Assembly (NCBI RefSeq): GCF_900636325.1
Contig: NZ_LR134263.1
Span: 372,001 to 436,000, forward strand
Origin: Staphylococcus delphini
GTDB taxonomy: Bacteria > Bacillota > Bacilli > Staphylococcales > Staphylococcaceae
Direction: 5' to 3'
Length of the DNA: 64,000 bases
A model generated the notes under the pieces. It did no database searches and was not told the origin of the DNA. It saw only the letters and a program-made list of their open reading frames with translations. Shown here one piece after another: positions 1-7,211 of this stretch (the first letter of the stretch is position 1; each line of letters starts with the position of its first letter). A program made the position numbers and the translations under genes.

Positions 1-1
1 T

Positions 2-1243
2 CGTGGAGATTTTGCGCAAACATTACACGACATTTCTAACAGATTAGGCGCAGCATTAAATCAAGGGGCAACGACTTTGGACAATGTACAGCAGCGTCTG
101 AACCAGTTGAACAGCGCGATGCAACAAGGACAGCAATTTTTAACTGAAGGGCAACAACGCCTACACCAATTAAGTGACACGTTGCCTCGCGTGGAAGCAG
201 CATATATTGACGCTATGAAAGCAGCCCAAGCGTATTTTCCACAATTTCGTCAAAAGGTCGCTGAAGCATCCAACTTTGTCGAAAATGACTTGCCAAGAGT
301 GGAAGGACGTGTTTCTGATGCGACTGCCACAGTAAATGAAAAATTACCAGAAGCATTCGCACAATATGACCGTTTGCGTAATATTTTAGATACAAATCAA
401 CCGAAAGCGAAAGAAACATTACATCGTTTAGCGGAATTTGCGAGAAATGATTTACCCAAAGTTGAAAAAGATTTACAAAAGGCAGACGGTATTTTTAAAC
501 AACTTGATAAAGAAAATACGATAGAAGATTTAATTGACTTATTGCGTAATGACTTGAAAAAACAAGCCGGTGTCATTGCGAGTCCAGTCGATTTACAAAA
601 AGAGGATGTTTTCCCAGTTAAAGATTATGGATCAGCGAGTACACCATTCTATACGGCATTAGCGATTTGGGTCGGCGCATTGCTACTTGTCAGCTTGTTG
701 TCAGTACACAATAAACATCAAGAGTTAAAACCGTATTTGACCATTCGCGAAACGTATCTAGGTAAAATGGGACTTTTCTTATTAATGAATATCACACAAG
801 CAACGATCGTCTCTATTGGAGATATTGTGATTTTAAAAGCATCCATTGAATCAGAGCCACTCTTTATTGCGATTAGTATGTATTCCGCACTGATATTTAC
901 AACGATTGTATATACATTAGTTTCAGTATTAGGAAATCCAGGTAAAGCATTGGCTATCGTCTTACTTGTATTACAAATTGCTGGGGGTGGCGGAACATTC
1001 CCAATTGAAGTGACGCCGCAATTTTTCCAAAGTATTCATCCATTCTTGCCATTCTCTTACAGTATTGATGCATTGAGAGAAGCAGTGGGTGGACCTGTGC
1101 CACAAATTTTAACGTATAAGTTGACGATGCTTACTTTATTTGGTGTGGGCTTCTTCTTGGTGGGCTTGATAGGAAAACCGTATTTAGACCCATTAGCACA
1201 AGGATTGGCAGAGAAGGCCGAGAAGAGCGACGTGTTGGAATAA
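2..1243 (+). CDS. YhgE/Pip-type membrane protein, C-terminal part
   Basis: The frame is open from the window edge, so the start lies outside; about 413 residues are visible. The first ~200 residues are hydrophilic, Gln/Lys/Glu-rich and helical, resembling the long extracellular coiled coil of YhgE/Pip (phage infection protein) and EsaA proteins. The rest holds about five membrane segments in the ABC-2-type layout seen at the C-terminus of this family, including a Gly-rich turn before TFPIEVTPQFF. The family is linked to phage adsorption in lactococci (Pip) and to type VII secretion (EsaA). No T7SS genes are next to it here, so a stand-alone YhgE role is more likely. Family call is fairly safe; function is not. 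Confidence 0.8.
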   Translation, partial: RGDFAQTLHDISNRLGAALNQGATTLDNVQQRLNQLNSAMQQGQQFLTEGQQRLHQLSDTLPRVEAAYIDAMKAAQAYFPQFRQKVAEASNFVENDLPRVEGRVSDATATVNEKLPEAFAQYDRLRNILDTNQPKAKETLHRLAEFARNDLPKVEKDLQKADGIFKQLDKENTIEDLIDLLRNDLKKQAGVIASPVDLQKEDVFPVKDYGSASTPFYTALAIWVGALLLVSLLSVHNKHQELKPYLTIRETYLGKMGLFLLMNITQATIVSIGDIVILKASIESEPLFIAISMYSALIFTTIVYTLVSVLGNPGKALAIVLLVLQIAGGGGTFPIEVTPQFFQSIHPFLPFSYSIDALREAVGGPVPQILTYKLTMLTLFGVGFFLVGLIGKPYLDPLAQGLAEKAEKSDVLE

Positions 1244-1309
1244 TGATTTTGAAATCAGGAATGTTTTTTGAATATTGTTTTTGGTGTTAACATTTGCGAT
1301 TGCTCAACC

Positions 1310-1358
1310 GTGCTACGCTTTCCGAGGTGCTGATCTCTCAACTAACTAACGCTTGATT
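1310..1358. repeat. Copy of intergenic palindromic repeat family (partial)
   Basis: A stretch ending in CAACTAACTAACGCTTGATT closely matches the left arm of the palindromic repeat at 33160-33336, which reads CAACTAACCAACGCTTGATT after a similar GC-rich lead-in. It runs directly into the first codons of the bacteriocin-like gene, so it probably marks a recombination junction. Confidence 0.6.
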
Positions 1359-1769
1359 GAATTGAAATATAATGAGGCGAACGAAGAGGTTTTTTATAAT
1401 CACATGTTGTATTCAAAGTTCGTTAAACATGGTAATAAAAAATATATTAATGTGAAGGGTATTTTAAATAATAAACCATACTATGAGTTTAATATAGATC
1501 AAAGAGGTCACTACTATGATAAAAATTTTAAAATTACATCTAAAGATAAAATTGAAGAAGAATCTTTTAAAAACCTACCACCCAAAGAACGTGGCTGGTG
1601 TGAATGGGCAGTTGGTGCGTTATGTGGTACTGGCGGAGCAGGGGGATGTTGGGCAGTAGCTGTTGCATTAGCTATCACTACCGGTTGGGGAGGATTTTCA
1701 TTAGCCGCAATTTGTGGTCTAATAACATCTCTTGGTTGTACTGGTGCAACGAACTACATTTGTAAATAG
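1353..1769 (+). CDS. Cys-rich bacteriocin-like protein, possibly 5'-truncated
   Basis: 138 codons from a TTG; the first ATG is codon 18. Residues 1-80 are charged and propeptide-like. From residue 81 the protein becomes a hydrophobic Gly/Ala-rich tail with six cysteines (83, 91, 99, 121, 129, 137) and two hydrophobic helices. That design resembles halocin C8-type and other disulfide-bonded bacteriocin domains cleaved from a longer precursor. There is no signal peptide and no good ribosome site before the TTG. The start lies inside an intergenic repeat, so a longer N-terminus may have been lost. A tiny membrane peptide follows after 13 bases. Bacteriocin identity is an inference from composition; family homology was not tested. 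Confidence 0.5.
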   Translation: MIELKYNEANEEVFYNHMLYSKFVKHGNKKYINVKGILNNKPYYEFNIDQRGHYYDKNFKITSKDKIEEESFKNLPPKERGWCEWAVGALCGTGGAGGCWAVAVALAITTGWGGFSLAAICGLITSLGCTGATNYICK

Positions 1770-1782
1770 GAAAGGTGATTAC

Positions 1783-1860
1783 ATGACAATGTTTATAATG
1801 ATATTTCTTTTTGTGTACTCTATTGTCATTACATTGATGTATTTTAATAAAAAGAAGTAA
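1783..1860 (+). CDS. 25-residue single-span membrane peptide
   Basis: Starts at ATG 1783, 8 bases after a clear AAAGGTG ribosome site. It encodes a short N-terminus, one hydrophobic helix (FIMIFLFVYSIVITLMYF) and a basic NKKK tail. It begins 13 bases after the bacteriocin-like gene stops, so the two are probably co-transcribed. A one-span cationic-tailed peptide in this position could be an immunity or accessory peptide; that role is inference from position only. Confidence 0.5.
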   Translation: MTMFIMIFLFVYSIVITLMYFNKKK

Positions 1861-2012
1861 TAATTTTGGAAACAGTGAAATGAACTCGACGTACACTTAT
1901 TAAAAGAAGTATAACTCAATTTAAATGTAAAAGACGTCAATTCAGACATTTAACGCTTTAGTAACTATCAAAAGCATATTTCTTTTTTGAGTAGTCAATG
2001 AGTCATTATATC

Positions 2013-2058
2013 AAGTGCAGTGCAAAGGTTGTGACGCCCTTTTGCACTGTGCTTTTTA
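2013..2058 (+). terminator. Rho-independent terminator
   Basis: CAGTGCAAAGG pairs with CCTTTTGCACTG across a short GC-containing loop and is followed by a T-rich run. It closes the bacteriocin-like/peptide unit. The remainder of 1861-2166 shows no gene. Confidence 0.75.
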
Positions 2059-2166
2059 TTTTTAGAATTTGTAATTAATTGTATTTTCTTCTTTTTGAGG
2101 TTGGCAATAGTTGTTGATTAGTATATAATACATATCGAAATACTAGGAATTGAAAAGGGGATAATC

Positions 2167-2796
2167 ATGGAGTTTATGGACGTGTTTGAAAAATGGGCAG
2201 AGCGTTATGATGAAACGGTATTTAACACTGGCAATGATAATGAGTATGAAGATGTGTTTGACGGTTACACAACAATGTTAGAAGGTGTGGTTGCATTATC
2301 ATCGGGCCGTGTACTTGAGATTGGTGCCGGCACAGGTAATTTAACACAGCGGCTTATCCATCAGGGGTTCGATGTCACAGCCATTGATCCTTCAGAAGAC
2401 ATGCGGATGATTGCCAATCAAAAAGAAGGTTTACACGTGTTGGATGGCCACTTTTTGAATATTCCTGTTGACGCACACTTCGATACAATCGTGTCTACAT
2501 TTGCCTTTCATCACTTAAATCATGATAGTAAACGAGAGGCGCTGACATATTTGAAATCATTTTTAACAGACGAGGGTCAAGTGATGCTCGTTGATACGCT
2601 GTTTGAGTCTGAGGCGGACAAAGCGCGTATGATTAAGAAATATCGTGATAAGGGCCATATCAATTTAGTCGAGGATTTAGAGACGGAATACTATCCTTTT
2701 AAAGATGAGCTTGCGTCAATTGTTGAGTCCGTAGGTGGCAAAGTTGAATTTGAGCAATTGAATACATTTGCATGGCGTGTGCGCATCACGTTTTAG
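2167..2796 (+). CDS. Class I SAM-dependent methyltransferase (YrrT-like)
   Basis: 209 residues beginning 6-7 bases after AAAAGGGG. The Rossmann SAM-binding motif I is visible as VLEIGAGTGNLTQRL near residues 57-71, followed by the acidic motif II region (TAIDPSEDM) and the post-motif STFAFHHL. Length and motif order match small stand-alone methyltransferases of the YrrT/Methyltransf_25 type. An in-frame ATG three codons on is an alternative start. Substrate is not evident from sequence. It was probably adjacent to queH before the accessory insert between them arrived. Confidence 0.85.
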   Translation: MEFMDVFEKWAERYDETVFNTGNDNEYEDVFDGYTTMLEGVVALSSGRVLEIGAGTGNLTQRLIHQGFDVTAIDPSEDMRMIANQKEGLHVLDGHFLNIPVDAHFDTIVSTFAFHHLNHDSKREALTYLKSFLTDEGQVMLVDTLFESEADKARMIKKYRDKGHINLVEDLETEYYPFKDELASIVESVGGKVEFEQLNTFAWRVRITF

Positions 2797-2856
2797 TACG
2801 TTGCCTGATATAAAGATTTGAACTGGTTTGTATGGCATATCTCAATTTATCAGTAA

Positions 2857-2902
2857 AGCAGTGATCCGATGTTGGATGGCTGCTTTTTTATTGGTGAAAA
2901 TC
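2857..2902. repeat. 46-bp direct repeat, left copy, containing a terminator
   Basis: Identical over 46 bases to 6259-6304. The unit begins AGCAGTGATCC and contains the complementary GGATGGCTGCT followed by six T, so each copy is itself a rho-independent terminator. The left copy ends the methyltransferase transcript. The offset between copies is 3402 bases, and everything between them is accessory. Confidence 0.9.
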
Positions 2903-3162
2903 AATAGAAATCCGAACTATAATGTAATTTATTTTTTATTACACAATTATACGTTGTTAAAGGTGAATAAGAATATTGAAAAAATAATGAGAAATAGAAA
3001 ATATATTTCATTTGTTTAACTTAATTCAGGCAGGAGTCTCCCATCCTCTATAGATGGGTGATGAATGCCGTTGGTAACTCGAAAACCGACATGCAAGGCT
3101 CATCTCCTTTTTGTTTTGTTCTATGTTATACTCAGTCTATATAAGAAGTGAGTTGATATAAC

Positions 3163-3417
3163 ATGAAATGAGATACTAATAATCATTCGGTGTTTCTTCT
3201 CTATTATCATCTTGTGTTGGTCACTCAATACCGTAGACAAGTGATTGATGATAAAATTTCTGAATTTGCTAAAACAACTTTTGTACGAATTGCAGTGTCT
3301 TATCATATGACTCTAGTTGCGTGGAATCATGATAAAGACCATGTTCATATTATGTTCAAAGCACAACCAAAAACAGAATTGACAAAATTCATCAATACCT
3401 ATAAAAGTGCCAATTGA
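3163..3417 (+). pseudogene. tnpA: tnpA remnant (Y1 HUH transposase)
   Basis: Starting at ATG 3163 the reading is Met-Lys-stop, then continues in frame as an IS200-type transposase: DTNNHSVFLLYYHLVLV, QYRRQVI, and the HUH signature as HVHIMF. The reading stops again shortly after the INTYKSAN segment, so the helix carrying the catalytic tyrosine is missing. An early nonsense codon plus loss of the 3' half means the element cannot supply its own transposase. Confidence 0.85.
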
Positions 3418-3477
3418 CGTTATAAAAAAATATATTCATAATCAAGGTTATAATCATAAATAGAGAGGTGGTAGCTT

Positions 3478-4620
3478 ATGGAACGATTCAAAGCATATAA
3501 ATTTAGAATCTATCCAACTGAAGAACAAAAAATTTTCTTCGCTAAGTCTTTCGGTTGTGTCCGTAAGGTCTACAATCTCATGCTTGATGATCGAATGAAA
3601 GCTTATGAAGAAACTAAGCATGTTTCTTCTAAAAAAATGAAGTTCCCGACACCAGCTAAATATAAGAATGAATTCCCATTTTTGAAGGAAGTAGATAGCC
3701 TTGCCTTGGCTAATGCACAACTCAATTTAGACAAGGCATATAAGAATTTCTTTAGAAATAAATCTGTTGGATTTCCCCGGTTCAAAAGTAAGAAGAATCC
3801 CGTTCAAAGTTATACCACTAATAATCAAAATGGCACAATTTCCTTGATTGATAATAAATTCATCAAAGTTCCTAAGTTGAAGTCATTAGTTAAAATAAAG
3901 CTTCATAGACAACCTAAAGGTATGATCAAATCAGCTACAATATCACGCCGTTCAAGCGGTAAATACTATGTTTCTTTGTTGTGCAAAGAAGAAGTTGCCG
4001 AGTTTCCTAAAACTAATTCTGCAATTGGAATTGACCTTGGAATCACTCATTTTGCCATTTTTTCTGACGGTCAAAAGATTGATAATAATAAGTTCACTTC
4101 GAAAATGGCACAGAAACTAAAACGTGAACAACGTAAGTTGTCGAGACGTGCCCTGTTAGCCAAAAAGAAGGGGATCCATCTCTTTGAAGCCAAAAACTAC
4201 CAGAAACAAAAACAGAAAGTTGCACGACTACATGAAAAAGTAATGAATCAACGCACTGACTTTCTAAACAAGTTGAGTACAGAGATTATCAAAAATCACG
4301 ATATGATCTGTATTGAAGACTTAAACACAAAAGGTATGTTGCGAAATCATAAACTGGCTAAAAGCATTTCTGATGTGTCATGGTCTAGCTTTGTGACTAA
4401 GCTACAATACAAAGCTAACTGGTATGGACGTGAAATAGTCAAGATTGATAAATGGTTTCCATCAAGTCAAGTCTGTTCAGAGTGCGGACATAATGATGGC
4501 AAGAAAAATCTCAAAATTCGAGAATGGTCTTGTCCTATTTGCCATGCTCACCATGACCGAGATATCAACGCGAGCATCAATATTTTGACCGAAGGGCTAC
4601 GAATGCAAACATTAGCTTAG
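3478..4620 (+). CDS. tnpB: TnpB, RNA-guided RuvC-like endonuclease
   Basis: 380 residues with a strong GAGAGGTGG ribosome site. Order of parts: N-terminal helix-turn-helix-like region ([13 protein letters not shown]), wedge region, RuvC-I aspartate in [10 protein letters not shown] (D186), RuvC-II glutamate in IEDLN (E280), a zinc ribbon with CSEC (333, 336) and CPIC (352, 355), and RuvC-III aspartate in HDRDINAS (D362). All catalytic and zinc positions are present, so the nuclease looks active. TnpB proteins of this family use a right-end-derived omega RNA to cut the vacated donor site and preserve the transposon. The partner TnpA is broken, so this copy may be immobile but still nuclease-competent. 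Confidence 0.93.
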   Translation: MERFKAYKFRIYPTEEQKIFFAKSFGCVRKVYNLMLDDRMKAYEETKHVSSKKMKFPTPAKYKNEFPFLKEVDSLALANAQLNLDKAYKNFFRNKSVGFPRFKSKKNPVQSYTTNNQNGTISLIDNKFIKVPKLKSLVKIKLHRQPKGMIKSATISRRSSGKYYVSLLCKEEVAEFPKTNSAIGIDLGITHFAIFSDGQKIDNNKFTSKMAQKLKREQRKLSRRALLAKKKGIHLFEAKNYQKQKQKVARLHEKVMNQRTDFLNKLSTEIIKNHDMICIEDLNTKGMLRNHKLAKSISDVSWSSFVTKLQYKANWYGREIVKIDKWFPSSQVCSECGHNDGKKNLKIREWSCPICHAHHDRDINASINILTEGLRMQTLA

Positions 4621-4778
4621 AAAAGACCGATAACCGTAGGGGCTACGGGGATAGCTTGGTCAATAAGAGAAACCTCTGTTAGTAAAGAAATACACTTACA
4701 AGTACGCTCTATTCCCAAGAAGCTCCCACTTCAAGCGTTAAGAACTTTTAGGTTTTAGCTAAGTGGTGAGTAGTTCAC
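4621..4778 (+). ncRNA. Probable TnpB omega RNA scaffold and IS right end
   Basis: The 158 bases after tnpB hold a structured tract ending in the right-end hairpin and TTCAC. In characterised TnpB systems the guide RNA comprises the 3' end of tnpB plus this right end, and the roughly 16-20 bases just beyond the element act as guide. Here those bases begin TTGTGTTATAAGGAG, the leader and ribosome site of the next gene. The 5' boundary is not known. Assignment rests on position and hairpin, not on homology to a known RNA. Confidence 0.5.
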
Positions 4779-4800
4779 TTGTGTTATAAGGAGTAATACT

Positions 4801-5367
4801 ATGTGTCTCAAAACAAATTTTAGAGGTTATCATGGTACGGATAAGAGTCACTTTGATTCTTTAGACAAAGATAAAGAATTCTCTTCTCAGACTTTGCCTT
4901 GTGATTTAGGAAATGGACTTTATTTCTTTATAGATAGGGTAAACAAAACAGGAGAGGCGATTGAAAATGCAAAGAAATACTTATCTAGGTGGAAACCGAA
5001 GTACAAAAATAAAATAATTGTTGAAATGGAATTGGACCTTGAGCAGGATAAAGTTTTAGATTTAGATGACCAAGTTAATCAAGATATTTTCAACTTGTTT
5101 ATTGATGAAAATGAAGAAGACATATATAATGAACTAGATCATCTTATCGAGAATAACACTAAAAATAGAGGGAATATAGATGGCTTAGTGCTTGAAATAA
5201 TGATAAGGGCGTATGACATTGATGTGAAAGCCATTATGAAAGAAACATACACTCAATTTGATATGAGCAAACAGAGAAAAAGGTCTAATATTCCAAATGA
5301 TAAAGAGTTATGTTTGAGAGAATACAGTGCAATAAAGAAAAAAAGTATTTGTAAAGAATTATGGTAA
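4801..5367 (+). CDS. Putative ADP-ribosyltransferase-fold toxin of a CmdTAC-like operon
   Basis: 188 residues, ATG 4801 after AAGGAG. The N-terminus reads GYHGT (His11) and is followed by CDLGNGLYFF (Tyr41) and a C-terminal ELCLREYSAIK strand (Glu169, with Glu174 nearby). An H-Y-E series spaced this way, with LGxGLYF after a variable loop, is the pattern of small ADP-ribosyltransferase/DUF3990-like toxins. It heads a tight operon: 26 bases to a 98-residue protein, which overlaps a SecB-like chaperone gene. In E. coli CmdTAC the order is CmdT (mRNA ADP-ribosyltransferase), CmdA (antitoxin), CmdC (SecB-like). The ART assignment is motif-level inference. The IS605-type element sits 22 bases upstream and may have displaced the native promoter. 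Confidence 0.6.
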   Translation: MCLKTNFRGYHGTDKSHFDSLDKDKEFSSQTLPCDLGNGLYFFIDRVNKTGEAIENAKKYLSRWKPKYKNKIIVEMELDLEQDKVLDLDDQVNQDIFNLFIDENEEDIYNELDHLIENNTKNRGNIDGLVLEIMIRAYDIDVKAIMKETYTQFDMSKQRKRSNIPNDKELCLREYSAIKKKSICKELW

Positions 5368-5393
5368 TATAATTTGAATTGGAGTGATATGGT

Positions 5394-5690
5394 ATGGGTT
5401 TGAAATTAAATAACTATATTAATGACCAGAACATCAAATTAGATAAGGTAACTATAAGAAAGCATTTACTCAATATACTTCCATCTGAGTTGTTAAAAGT
5501 TGACTTTACTAAACTAATTAATAATAGTGAAAAATCATATTTAAATCAACCTAAACATTTTTCATCCATTTCTTTGACGATTAACCATAAAATAAGAATA
5601 AATGAAATGACTAGGGATTTAAGATATGAAAAGGACATTAAAGACTTTAGCAAATTTGATATTGATAAAGGATTAGGAGTAGCATCATAA
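5394..5690 (+). CDS. Putative antitoxin of the toxin-antitoxin-chaperone operon
   Basis: 98 residues from ATG 5394 with a GGAGTG ribosome site. It has a basic, helical N-terminus, a central hydrophobic SSISLTINHKIRI strand and a C-terminus ending in GLGVAS. It matches no family I recognise. Its stop codon TAA shares a base with the ATG of the next gene, so the two are translationally coupled. Toxin first, small protein second and SecB-like third is the CmdT-CmdA-CmdC order. In such systems the antitoxin has a chaperone-addiction segment that needs SecB-like binding to fold. Antitoxin role is inferred wholly from context. Confidence 0.5.
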   Translation: MGLKLNNYINDQNIKLDKVTIRKHLLNILPSELLKVDFTKLINNSEKSYLNQPKHFSSISLTINHKIRINEMTRDLRYEKDIKDFSKFDIDKGLGVAS

Positions 5691-6130
5691 TGGCTAGCAT
5701 AGGTTTTAAAAATTACAATTTCAGAAATTTCAGTTATAGAGTTAATGAAAACTTGGAGATTGAGAACATTGACAGATTCGAAGTTGAAAGTGATTTTTCT
5801 GCAAAAATAGCTTTTGAAGATAATCAAGCTTACATTATTATGGATTGTCAAATAGGTAATGATGATATTAGTTGCCCGTTTATTATAAATGTTGAATTAA
5901 CTGGTGTATTTGATATTGAATTTGAAAAAGATGATGAACAAGATATAGAGCAACTCAAGGAATTACTTTCTCAAAATGCAATTGCAATACTATATCCTTA
6001 TATACGTAGTTTAGTTTCTGATATTACTTCGAAAGCTAATTCATTCGATACTTTTATTATGCCTGTAGCTAATATAGCCAAGGTTATGAAAGAAAACAAT
6101 AAGATTGAAATTTTAGAGTTAGAAAGATAA
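5690..6130 (+). CDS. SecB-like chaperone (TAC chaperone)
   Basis: 146 residues; ATG overlaps the upstream stop by one base. SecB hallmarks are visible: the strand CPFIINVELTGVFDIEF (62-78), the Asn/Ala-to-Pro helix NAIAILYPYIRSLVSDIT (96-113) and the following IMPVANI loop. Canonical export SecB is a proteobacterial protein, and staphylococci use other routes. A SecB-like gene in an operon with a toxin-like gene therefore points to a toxin-antitoxin-chaperone system, as in mycobacterial HigBA-SecB(TA) and E. coli CmdTAC. The fold call is good; client and phage role are inference. Confidence 0.75.
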   Translation: MASIGFKNYNFRNFSYRVNENLEIENIDRFEVESDFSAKIAFEDNQAYIIMDCQIGNDDISCPFIINVELTGVFDIEFEKDDEQDIEQLKELLSQNAIAILYPYIRSLVSDITSKANSFDTFIMPVANIAKVMKENNKIEILELER

Positions 6131-6258
6131 GAATATACGTGAATCATTATTTACAAATGATAGTTTGTTTTTCTTGTATTTGTAGTATTGCTAAAATTAG
6201 AAAAAGTCTTGTGAATGAGGGTATTGAATAAGTGATTCATTTATAGATGATACTTTAT

Positions 6259-6304
6259 AGCAGTGATCCGATGTTGGATGGCTGCTTTTTTATTGGTGAA
6301 AATC
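6259..6304. repeat. 46-bp direct repeat, right copy, containing a terminator
   Basis: Exact copy of 2857-2902. It ends the chaperone operon just before queH. The final bases (GGTGAAAATC) are also identical, so homology extends past the hairpin and its T run. Confidence 0.9.
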
Positions 6305-6379
6305 GTCATACATTGTAAGAAATTTTGTGATATATTGGTTTTATTGAAAAGAGATAAGATTTCGAAGTGGGGGAGTCCT

Positions 6380-7108
6380 ATGATTCAAGCGGAACAAATT
6401 TTAGAAAAAATGAAAAATCAAAAGATCAATTACGATAAAGTGTTACGTAAGATGATTGTCAATTGGGAACGTGAAAACGCGCGTCCTTCAATTTTGTTAC
6501 ATAGTTGTTGTGCACCATGTAGTACGTATACGTTAGAGTTTTTAACGGAATACGCGGATGTGTCCATTTATTTTGCGAATCCGAACATTCATCCGAAAAA
6601 TGAATATTTGCGACGTGCGCGTGTTCAAGAGCAATTTGTACGTGATTTTAATGAAAGAACAGGCAACAATGTCCGCTATATCGAAGCACCATATGAGCCG
6701 CATGAATTTATGAAAATGGCGAAATCTCGGGGTTTGACAGAAGAACCTGAGGGTGGTGCGAGATGTTCGGCATGTTTTGGTATGCGTTTAGAAATGGTGG
6801 CAGAAGCGGCGGTAGAACTTGGCTATGATTATTTTGGCAGTGCGATTACATTATCTCCAAAGAAAAATGCACAGTTGATTAATGAAATTGGTTTAGACGT
6901 GCAACAATTGTATGATGTGAAATATTTACCGAGTGACTTTAAGAAAAATAAAGGCTATGAACGTTCAATTACGATGTGTCAAGATTATGACATTTTCCGT
7001 CAATGTTATTGTGGCTGTGTGTTTGCTGCACAACAACAAGGTATTGATTTCAAAACGATTAACCAACAAGCAAAGTTATTTTTAGAACAATTAGAAAATA
7101 AAAATTAA
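6380..7108 (+). CDS. queH: Epoxyqueuosine reductase QueH
   Basis: 242 residues from ATG 6380, preceded by GGGGGAG. This family performs the last step of queuosine synthesis, reducing epoxyqueuosine in tRNA, with an iron-sulfur cluster and a second metal. The conserved cysteines are all present: HSCCAPC (43, 44, 47), RCSAC (129, 132), and Cys200 with the CYCGC group (209, 211, 213). The longer in-frame extension back to 6263 starts inside the direct repeat and is not a credible start. No other queuosine genes are nearby. Confidence 0.93.
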   Translation: MIQAEQILEKMKNQKINYDKVLRKMIVNWERENARPSILLHSCCAPCSTYTLEFLTEYADVSIYFANPNIHPKNEYLRRARVQEQFVRDFNERTGNNVRYIEAPYEPHEFMKMAKSRGLTEEPEGGARCSACFGMRLEMVAEAAVELGYDYFGSAITLSPKKNAQLINEIGLDVQQLYDVKYLPSDFKKNKGYERSITMCQDYDIFRQCYCGCVFAAQQQGIDFKTINQQAKLFLEQLENKN

Positions 7109-7153
7109 GGGCAACCAAACTAAACGGTTTTATATGATGAATATTTTTCTGAT

Positions 7154-7159
7154 ATAATA
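7154..7159 (+). promoter_or_regulatory. Probable -10 of the nik operon
   Basis: TATAAT lies 53 bases before nikA. It is followed by an inverted pair ATTAGC/GCTAAT spaced by about 16 bases, which could be an operator. No convincing -35 hexamer was found at 17 bases. Confidence 0.4.
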
Positions 7160-7211
7160 TTAGCATTAATAGTGAGTTAGGCTAATTATAGAGAAAGAAG
7201 GCGTTTATCGT

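Larger units (their letters stand above)
3017..4778 (+). mobile_element. IS200/IS605-family element (tnpA decayed, tnpB intact)
   Basis: The left end carries an imperfect palindrome, CCCATC(3040-3045)/GATGGG(3053-3058). The right end carries CTCCCACTT(4723-4731)/AAGTGGTGAG(4761-4770) and terminates in TTCAC at 4774-4778. Subterminal hairpins with such a right-end pentanucleotide are typical of IS200/IS605 single-strand transposons, which make no target duplication. Between the ends lie a ruined Y1 transposase and a full-length TnpB. The left boundary is approximate. The right end stops 22 bases before the start codon of the ADP-ribosyltransferase-like gene. Confidence 0.8.

Noticed and set aside
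2828-3019. 63-codon plus-strand reading across the left 46-bp repeat
   Set aside because: It crosses a terminator, uses no ribosome site and has no protein-like features.
6263-6379. N-terminal extension of QueH starting in the direct repeat
   Set aside because: It would translate the terminator hairpin; ATG 6380 has a GGGGGAG ribosome site and matches the family start.
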